A DNA stretch of 64,000 bases from Bacteroidota bacterium (GTDB lineage: Bacteria > Bacteroidota > Bacteroidia > Chitinophagales > Chitinophagaceae): the NCBI GenBank assembly GCA_016183765.1, contig JACPEA010000002.1, forward strand, positions 62,001 through 126,000, in the 5' to 3' direction. Within the stretch, counting starts at the first letter, position 1. Each line of letters starts with the position of its first letter. Under the pieces are notes generated by a model. That model saw nothing but the letters and a program-made list of their open reading frames with translations. It ran no database searches and was not told where the DNA came from. The translations under genes and the position numbers were made by a program. Positions 59,122 to 64,000 of the stretch are shown piece after piece.

Positions 59122-59735
59122 TTGGGGGCATTCATTTTCTTTTCTACCAGTATTTTCAGGTTTCGTTTCCCGTTCTGAATATAACTTTTTACCTGCAGTA
59201 AACTGTATCCGGTTGTGTCTACGATCTCCTGGTAGCTTTTTTTCTGCAGGTAGAACAAAGTTACACAGGTTTTCTGCTCCGGGTTCAGTTCTTCCAGCGA
59301 GGACTCCAGCAGGGTAAGGGTTATTTCTTTGTGTTCAAACTCTTTCTGATCTGTTTCCGGTGAAACCAGCTGGGTATTCTCTTCCACGGATACGAACACG
59401 TTCTTATCGCGCAGTTTCATCAGGCAGTGGTTGCGTGCTACCATGTATAACCAGCTTTTGATATAAGCTACTTTGTATTTGCCCAGTTCCGTGATCGCTT
59501 TCAGGAAAATGTGCTGTACCGCATCCTTGGCCTCTTCTTCGTTTTTCAGGTATTTCATGCATACCCCCAGCAATAATAAGGTATACCGCTGCAAAACAAT
59601 TCCGAGCCACTGGTTGTTCCTGTCGCGGTAAAATTTTTCCAGTAGTTCCTGGTCGCTGATATGTTCGTACGGGTTTGTACTCACTGATTCAATATAAGCA
59701 TTTTCTGTATAGATGCGCGTGTGGTAAAATTCCAT
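59118..59735 (-). CDS. ECF-type RNA polymerase sigma factor
   Basis: A 205-residue protein from the ATG at 59733-59735; a longer upstream frame is antisense to the next gene and is dismissed. Region 2 (about 25-90) has LLGVCMKYLKNEEEAKDAVQHIFLKA and SWLYMVARNHCLMKLRD. Region 4 (about 145-195) has LEELNPEQKTCVTLFYLQKKSYQEIVDTTGYSLLQVKSYI. It directs polymerase to stress promoters and is held by the membrane protein encoded in overlap. The divergent NlpC/P60 gene starts only 22 nt away. Confidence 0.93.
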   Translation of the reverse strand: MEFYHTRIYTENAYIESVSTNPYEHISDQELLEKFYRDRNNQWLGIVLQRYTLLLLGVCMKYLKNEEEAKDAVQHIFLKAITELGKYKVAYIKSWLYMVARNHCLMKLRDKNVFVSVEENTQLVSPETDQKEFEHKEITLTLLESSLEELNPEQKTCVTLFYLQKKSYQEIVDTTGYSLLQVKSYIQNGKRNLKILVEKKMNAPK

Positions 59736-59757
59736 ATCTTGACCGCAAATTCGTACT

Positions 59758-60534
59758 ATGGTTTTTGTGGTCTGCATGGTTCCCGCCGCCCCGCTCAGGA
59801 AAGAAGAAGCGCATCGCTCAGAAATGGTGAGCCAGCTGTTGTTCGGCGAACTGGCCGAAGTGCTGGAAGAAGGTAAACAGTTCACCCGTATCCGCTGTGT
59901 GTATGACGGATATGAAGGATGGTGCCAGTCGAGCCAGGTCATGGTTGTGGAACCTTCGATCGTACAATCGGATAGCGCCCTGATGGCACCTGAATGGCAT
60001 AACCTGGCAGCTATTAACGGGCAGCCCATGCATTTATCGCTGGGAACCTCATTGGGCATCTTCACCAACAACAAGGCCCATATCGGTGAACACAATATTG
60101 TGTACCTCGGCAAAATATGGGACACACGGGAAGCCGTGTTTGCAGAAGATGCCATCCGTTCGCTGACCATCCAGTACATCAATACGCCCTATCTCTGGGG
60201 AGGAAGGTCTATTTACGGTATCGACTGCAGCGGTTTTACGCAGCAGGTTTTCCGGTTTTTTAATATCCGTTTACCACGCGATGCCTACCAGCAGGCGGAA
60301 AAAGGCGAAGTGGTGGGTTTCCTGCAGGAAGCGGTTTGCGGCGACCTGGCTTTTTTTGATAACGAGGAAGGCAGGATCACCCATGTGGGTATCCTTTTCT
60401 CTCCGGATACCATCATCCATGCTGCCGGGAAGGTTCGGATAGACAAGATCGATAATATGGGCATCATCAATACCGATACCGGGGAACGGACGCACAGGCT
60501 GCGTATTGTAAAACGATATTTGCCGGGTTTTTAA
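59758..60534 (+). CDS. NlpC/P60 (C40) cell-wall peptidase
   Basis: A 258-residue protein. Two SH3-like domains (about 1-130) come first, with a VPAAPLRKEEAHRSEMVSQLLFGE segment. The C40 domain (about 135-250) has the catalytic Cys in YGIDCSGFTQQVF, His in ITHVGILF and third residue His in IIHAAGKVRI. There is no signal peptide, as in related Bacteroidota enzymes. It cuts gamma-D-Glu-diamino acid bonds in wall peptides, probably for recycling. Its start is very close to the divergent sigma factor gene, so each promoter must lie in or at the edge of the other gene. Confidence 0.9.
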   Translation: MVFVVCMVPAAPLRKEEAHRSEMVSQLLFGELAEVLEEGKQFTRIRCVYDGYEGWCQSSQVMVVEPSIVQSDSALMAPEWHNLAAINGQPMHLSLGTSLGIFTNNKAHIGEHNIVYLGKIWDTREAVFAEDAIRSLTIQYINTPYLWGGRSIYGIDCSGFTQQVFRFFNIRLPRDAYQQAEKGEVVGFLQEAVCGDLAFFDNEEGRITHVGILFSPDTIIHAAGKVRIDKIDNMGIINTDTGERTHRLRIVKRYLPGF

Positions 60535-60551
60535 CCGGACCTGGTTCAAAT

Positions 60552-60582
60552 AAAAAGGCAACCCTGCTGGGGTTGCCTTTTT
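60552..60582. terminator. Bidirectional terminator
   Basis: Stem AAAAAGGCAACCC/GGGTTGCCTTTTT with a TGCTG loop, with an A-run before and a T-run after. It serves the NlpC gene on the plus strand and the small membrane gene on the minus strand. Confidence 0.85.
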
Positions 60583-60605
60583 TATAATAGGTTCAGAAGA
60601 TGGCT

Positions 60606-60761
60606 TTAGATAAGGTCCAGGGCTTTGGCAAAATAAGTAACGGTACCAGGCAGTGCCAGCCAGAAAAACTCGCGGTAAACAACTAATAATGTGATCAATG
60701 CTGCGAGCCATACAAAGCAAAGTGCCCAGTATTTTCCTTTTGATTGTTTTACTTCTTCCAT
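60606..60761 (-). CDS. Small single-helix membrane protein
   Basis: A 51-residue frame: a basic start MEEVKQSKGKYW, one transmembrane helix (LCFVWLAALITLLVVY) and an aromatic tail with EFFWLALPGTVTYFAKALDLI. Codon use is ordinary. A shared bidirectional terminator follows 24 nt after the stop. It lies 33 nt downstream of the TauE-like gene. Its short length hides it from most gene callers. Function unknown. Confidence 0.65.
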   Translation of the reverse strand: MEEVKQSKGKYWALCFVWLAALITLLVVYREFFWLALPGTVTYFAKALDLI

Positions 60762-60794
60762 GTGTTGAATTTTGGCAAAGATAGGGGGGAGAAA

Positions 60795-61244
60795 TCATTT
60801 TACCCCCAAACCCTGGCCGGTTTGTTGAATATTTGTTGTGGCTTCCCCGGAGGTTTTGGCTGCCGTGGAACTGGGCTTGTCGAAAAACAGCATTTTTACA
60901 GCGATCAGCAGCAAAACGATGGCAAAGATCTTTTTCATTTTCTCATCACTCACCGATAAAGCCAGTTTACTGCCGAGAAAACTGCCCAGCACAAAGGCCG
61001 AAGCAATGATGATCACATAGTTTACATTCAGGTAACCCTGTTTATAATACTGCATCACGGCCAGGATGCCCACCGGTAACAACAGGATACCCAGTGATGT
61101 GCCCTGCGCCAGCTTTTGTGAAAATCCAAGGAACAGTACCAGTGCCGGAACAATGATGATCCCCCCGCCGATGCCGATCAGCCCGCTTAAAAAACCGGCG
61201 GCCAATCCTACAACCAGCAATAAGATCAGTGTGGTAAGGGCCAT
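60795..61244 (-). CDS. Sulfite exporter TauE/SafE-family protein (half-size)
   Basis: A 149-residue membrane protein from the ATG at 61242-61244; an upstream TTG adds seven residues. It has four helices with the family motif GLIGIGGGIIIVPALVLF, GTSLGILLLPVG and GSFLGSKLALSVSDEKMKKIF. Full TauE proteins repeat this unit twice, so this one must work as a dimer or is a single-repeat subtype. It probably exports sulfite or organosulfonates. The C-terminal tail is polar. Confidence 0.85.
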   Translation of the reverse strand: MALTTLILLLVVGLAAGFLSGLIGIGGGIIIVPALVLFLGFSQKLAQGTSLGILLLPVGILAVMQYYKQGYLNVNYVIIIASAFVLGSFLGSKLALSVSDEKMKKIFAIVLLLIAVKMLFFDKPSSTAAKTSGEATTNIQQTGQGLGVK

Positions 61245-61280
61245 TTTGTTGGGTTTGACTGACAAAATAAGATGGATGGG

Positions 61281-61829
61281 TTATTTTATAAAAGTTGTCT
61301 TATAGAAACGGATGGCTTCTTCAATAATGCTGAGGGCCTGGGCCTTATCGCCAAAGTCTTCCACCACTACGGTCTTGTTCTCCAGTTTCTTGTACTCTTC
61401 AAAGAAGTGACGTAACTCGTCGAAGAAATGTTTGGGTAGTTCCTCAATATTGTTATAGTGGTTCACGCCCGGATCGTTGGCCGCTACGGCAATGATCTTA
61501 TCGTCGGGATCACCGCCGTCAATCATCTGCATCACACCCACCACTTTGGCTTCCATAATGGTCAGTGGCTGTACGGGCAGGGAAGTGATCACGAGGATAT
61601 CCAGCGGGTCTTTGTCACCACCATAGGTCTGCGGAATAAATCCGTAGTTGGTTGGATAGTAGAAAGAGGAGAAGATGACCCTGTCCAGTTTCAGCAGGCC
61701 GCTGGCTTTATCTATCTCGTATTTGCAGCGGGAGCCCTGCGGGATCTCGATCACTGCGTTTACTACCCTTGGGGTATTATCTCCGCAGGGAACGCCATGC
61801 CAGGGATGAAGTACATTCTGAGTATGCAT
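61281..61829 (-). CDS. ppa: Inorganic pyrophosphatase (family I)
   Basis: A 182-residue soluble enzyme from the ATG at 61827-61829; the longer frame adds 11 residues overlapping crcB's end region. It hydrolyses PPi to phosphate. Motifs are VIEIPQGSRCKYEIDK, YPTNYGFIPQTYGGDKDPLDILV (metal-binding Asp residues) and DPDDKIIAVAANDP. Fluoride is a classic inhibitor of this enzyme, and the fluoride channel gene crcB lies directly upstream with only 17 nt between them. Confidence 0.95.
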   Translation of the reverse strand: MHTQNVLHPWHGVPCGDNTPRVVNAVIEIPQGSRCKYEIDKASGLLKLDRVIFSSFYYPTNYGFIPQTYGGDKDPLDILVITSLPVQPLTIMEAKVVGVMQMIDGGDPDDKIIAVAANDPGVNHYNNIEELPKHFFDELRHFFEEYKKLENKTVVVEDFGDKAQALSIIEEAIRFYKTTFIK

Positions 61830-61846
61830 ATATTTGCTTGCTTGTT

Positions 61847-62203
61847 TTATTTGGTTAACCAATAGCCCAGGGCCACTGCGCCGATGCCCAGTGCCAGGGT
61901 GGCGCCGGTATACGCTGCAAATGTCCCGTATCTTTCCTGACCCAGCAACTGTAAATTTTCCCAGGCAAAGGCCGAAAAAGTGGTGAACCCTCCGCAGATG
62001 CCGGTTGCCAGGAACAAGCGCCAGTTGCTAAAACCCTCTTGCCGGGCTGCTACGCCCATGATGGCCCCGATCAGTAAGGAACCGAGCAGGTTTACCGTAA
62101 ATGTAGCATAAGGGAAATTTTCCAGCCTGATCACCTGTCCGGTAAGATAACGTAACATAGAGCCGATCATACCTCCCAGTCCTACCAGTAACAGTTGTTT
62201 CAT
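61847..62203 (-). CDS. crcB: Fluoride channel Fluc (CrcB)
   Basis: A 118-residue protein with four transmembrane helices. It has the family motifs GGMIGSMLRYLTG, TFTVNLLGSLLIG (Asn of the pore) and GICGGFTTFSAFAWE (Phe box and Na+ site). It works as an antiparallel dimer and lets fluoride leave the cell. No fluoride riboswitch was recognised upstream, where the next gene ends 15 nt away, so it is transcribed with its neighbours. Confidence 0.95.
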   Translation of the reverse strand: MKQLLLVGLGGMIGSMLRYLTGQVIRLENFPYATFTVNLLGSLLIGAIMGVAARQEGFSNWRLFLATGICGGFTTFSAFAWENLQLLGQERYGTFAAYTGATLALGIGAVALGYWLTK

Positions 62204-62217
62204 CGGTATGGTTGTGT

Positions 62218-62613
62218 TTATTGTGATTTTCCCAGGTCTACCGCCCAGGTCTGGTCTCTTTTCACTACCTGCAGGGTATGGGCTGTTTTATCGAACGAAT
62301 TACTATAATGAATTTCTGTGGTACTGTCGGTCAGGTCCTTTACCTCGTGAATATTGATGGAGGCATTCCGTAGTTGCTGTCGCCCCTCCTTATCTTTTTC
62401 ACGATAGCTGTTTTCAGTCTGTTGCAGCAACTTGCGGTTTGGCTCATCGGCTATTGTATAGAAGGCGGCTTTGGAGAAATCGCCCTGCAGACAGGCATTC
62501 ACATATTCGCGTCCTGCATCCAGCGCATCTTCGGCTTTCCGGTATGATGCGGGTTCTGTACCGCCACTGCAGGCTGCAAGCAGCAGAAAAGCTAACCAGG
62601 TAAATTGTTTCAT
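62218..62613 (-). CDS. Hypothetical lipoprotein (NTF2/DUF4878-like)
   Basis: A 131-residue protein from the ATG at 62611-62613 with a lipoprotein signal (MKQFTWLAFLLLAACSGG). The mature part has a helix pair (AGREYVNACLQGDFSKAAFY) followed by beta strands (ATEIHYSNSFDKTAH-like and WAVDLGK). This pattern resembles the NTF2-like DUF4878 group. Function unknown. It precedes crcB by 15 nt in the same direction. Confidence 0.65.
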   Translation of the reverse strand: MKQFTWLAFLLLAACSGGTEPASYRKAEDALDAGREYVNACLQGDFSKAAFYTIADEPNRKLLQQTENSYREKDKEGRQQLRNASINIHEVKDLTDSTTEIHYSNSFDKTAHTLQVVKRDQTWAVDLGKSQ

Positions 62614-62690
62614 GGTGAATTCTTGGCTCAAAGGTACAATTCAGGGGGTATCTGCCGAAAAATATGGCTATCGGGTTCTGTTCCGGGTAT

Positions 62691-63020
62691 TTAATGCGCA
62701 GAAACCAGTTTTAATCCGGCAATGGAAGCGATCAGTGTTATGATAAAGAACAGCCGCCAGAAATCTGCCGGCTCCTTGAAGAACAGGATCCCGATCAGGG
62801 CGGTTCCTACGGCCCCGATACCTGTCCAAACAGCATATGCCGTACCCATGGGCAGGGTTTGGGTGGCTTTATACAGCAGGTACATACTCAGGGTAAGGCT
62901 GATAAAAAATCCGGCAATCCACAACAGGGAACTTGTTCCGGTGGTAATGCGCGCTTTTGCCAGGCAGGTGGTAAAACCGATTTCAAACAATCCGGCTATG
63001 ATCAGTAGGATCCAGTTCAT
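62691..63020 (-). CDS. SMR-family multidrug/guanidinium efflux protein
   Basis: A 109-residue protein with four helices, from the ATG at 63018-63020. It has the essential membrane Glu in LLIIAGLFEIGFTTCLAKA, YLLYKATQTLPMGTAYAVWTGIGAVG and the closing IGILFFKEP. SMR dimers expel cations in exchange for protons; the WTGIGAVG segment is common to EmrE and SugE/Gdx types, so I do not choose between drugs and guanidinium. No guanidine riboswitch was seen. Confidence 0.9.
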   Translation of the reverse strand: MNWILLIIAGLFEIGFTTCLAKARITTGTSSLLWIAGFFISLTLSMYLLYKATQTLPMGTAYAVWTGIGAVGTALIGILFFKEPADFWRLFFIITLIASIAGLKLVSAH

Positions 63021-63081
63021 AGGGGTAAAGATAAGGAGCTTCTTCCGGGTGTGTCCCAATCCGCAACCTGTCTTTTCAGGG

Positions 63082-63630
63082 TTATGATGAAGCTTCGGGT
63101 TCTACGCTGTTAAGTAAAGCGATAAGATCATCTGCCAGTTCGCGGATGGCTTTTTCGGTGGCGGTATCCGTGACCTGTCCGTCCGGGCTGATCTTTGTTT
63201 TGGGTGCCGATATCAGTAAGGAGCTTTTGGCGCTAAGTTGGGCTCCTAAAGTCTTCATCACCAGGTGGAGGGCCTCATGTGCTTTCTGTCCCGAGGAAGA
63301 AGCTGTGATCAGTGCAGCGGGTTTGTTGGTGAACAGGGTGGTGGATACCGTCCATTCGATGGCATTCTTGAAACTGCCGGGCAAACTGAATACGTATTCC
63401 GGTGTACAGATCAATATTCCATCCGCATCCCCGATCAGCTTGCGGAAATGCACCACGGTATCAGGAAAAGGCTCTTTATCCAGGTCTGGATTGAAATGCG
63501 GAAGCTGGTCAATTCCCGCATACAGGGTAAACAAAACCTGCCCGGCATACTGTTCGGCAATGAATGACAGTATATGGCTGTTTACAGACTGTTTGCGGGT
63601 GCTGCCACAGATGGCCAGGATCTTTTTCAT
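63082..63630 (-). CDS. NAD(P)H-dependent FMN reductase
   Basis: A 182-residue flavodoxin-fold protein. The start KKILAICGSTRKQSVNSHIL is the FMN-phosphate loop, and ICTPEYVFSLPGSFKNAIEW matches the conserved PEYxxSxPGxLKNAIDW pattern of this family. It reduces FMN, quinones or azo compounds. It follows the partial nudK gene by 18 nt on the same strand. Confidence 0.93.
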   Translation of the reverse strand: MKKILAICGSTRKQSVNSHILSFIAEQYAGQVLFTLYAGIDQLPHFNPDLDKEPFPDTVVHFRKLIGDADGILICTPEYVFSLPGSFKNAIEWTVSTTLFTNKPAALITASSSGQKAHEALHLVMKTLGAQLSAKSSLLISAPKTKISPDGQVTDTATEKAIRELADDLIALLNSVEPEASS

Positions 63631-63648
63631 GCAACGGCGCTTCGGTGT

Positions 63649-64000
63649 TTATACAAGATGGTTCAGCCGGGCATATTGCAGCAGCATGATCGTTTTGGCA
63701 TCTTTGATCTCGCCATGGGCCACCAGCTGCATTGCCTTATCCAGTGTCATTTCCAGCACTTCAATGTTTTCCTGTTTGTGTTCCAGTCCGCCACCATCGT
63801 GCAATTTCATCTGTTTGTTGTATTCCGCCACAAACAGGTAGAGGATCTCGGTAACGGATCCGGGCGACATATACGCTTCCATGACTTTGCGTACTTCCTT
63901 TACCTGGTACCCGGTTTCTTCTTCCGTTTCGCGGCGGATGCAGTCTTCCGGGTTATCGGTATCCAGTAACCCCGCACACACTTCTATCATCATGCCATCG
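63649..64000 (-). CDS. nudK: Nudix hydrolase, GDP-mannose pyrophosphatase NudK-like (5' end beyond window)
   Basis: The C-terminal 116 codons run open to the window edge. The Nudix box is GLLDTDNPEDCIRRETEEETGY, in two contiguous parts with the RE-x2-EE-x-G core. Downstream AYMSPGSVTEILYLFVAEY and EIKDAKTIMLLQYARLNHL closely follow the NudK pattern, including the Ser-Pro-Gly loop. NudK cleaves GDP-mannose and similar nucleotide sugars. The start codon is outside the window; an ATG at 63993 is internal to the Nudix fold. Confidence 0.88.
   Translation of the reverse strand, partial: DGMMIEVCAGLLDTDNPEDCIRRETEEETGYQVKEVRKVMEAYMSPGSVTEILYLFVAEYNKQMKLHDGGGLEHKQENIEVLEMTLDKAMQLVAHGEIKDAKTIMLLQYARLNHLV

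Noticed and set aside
59118..60182. Extended 354-residue version of the sigma factor
   Set aside because: The first 149 residues would be antisense to the NlpC/P60 gene and do not resemble a sigma domain. The ATG at 59733-59735 begins a normal ECF sigma.

Overview
The window looks like chromosomal DNA of a Bacteroidota bacterium, probably of the Chitinophagaceae or a close relative. The evidence is a clade II nosZ cluster, DUF1080, DUF3667, DUF1343, DUF985 and GH3-type genes, a 7TM-DISM histidine kinase, an alanine/lysine-rich histone H1-like protein, and the near absence of Shine-Dalgarno sequences. No rRNA operon, complete tRNA gene or CRISPR array was found. One complete tmRNA gene (ssrA) is present.

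Layout. (1) 1-4029 is the right part of an AT-rich integrative element. It carries a partial DNA methyltransferase, small hypothetical genes, an HUH rolling-circle replication initiator, an excisionase-like HTH protein, six 10-bp iterons and a tyrosine recombinase. It ends at a sequence that looks like the 3' end of a tRNA gene, followed by a strong terminator. (2) 4.2-25.4 kb is mostly core genome: a decayed DUF3307 gene, a DUF1080 protein, a phosphorelay locus (response regulator, possible acyltransferase, ICMT-like methyltransferase, 7TM-DISM kinase, receiver-kinase hybrid), DUF3667, mazG, a large NtrY-like kinase, PolX with a degenerate polymerase site, the H1-like gene, rpmA-rplU, GH3, dxr and rseP. 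(3) 25.57-31.85 kb is ssrA followed by an accessory island. Its flanks repeat the ssrA 3' end and terminator, and it holds a tightly coupled four-gene operon: N-6 DNA methylase, double-GHKL ATPase/kinase, receiver protein, metallo-beta-lactamase-fold hydrolase. This is the best candidate in the window for an undescribed system, possibly defensive. (4) 32-38 kb has a ClC channel, a four-cysteine Crp/Fnr regulator, an esterase broken by one stop codon, a methyltransferase and the Fe-S repair protein Ric. (5) 38.4-48.4 kb is a nitrous-oxide respiration block: a heme-copper-oxidase-like membrane protein, a second Crp/Fnr regulator, cytochrome c, nosZ, a membrane-NosL fusion, nosD, nosF, nosY, truncated hemoglobin and a fasciclin lipoprotein. 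Several promoters share an Fnr-like ATGAT-N4-ATCAT box. (6) 48.4-64 kb holds two divergent bactofilins, two large FAD/Fe-S lactate or glycolate dehydrogenases, a NamZ-like muramidase, panD, an ECF sigma/anti-sigma pair, an NlpC/P60 peptidase and a run of minus-strand small genes (TauE, ppa, crcB, SMR, FMN reductase, nudK).

How the parts fit. The Fnr-like boxes tie Ric, the oxidase-like protein, the Crp/Fnr regulator, the nos operon and the fasciclin protein into a likely low-oxygen/NO response. No nitrate, nitrite or canonical NO reductase gene is visible here, so N2O may be used as an external electron acceptor. The ssrA island encodes no integrase and no conventional restriction nuclease. 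Its methylase therefore appears to be partnered with a signalling pair and an MBL-fold enzyme instead.
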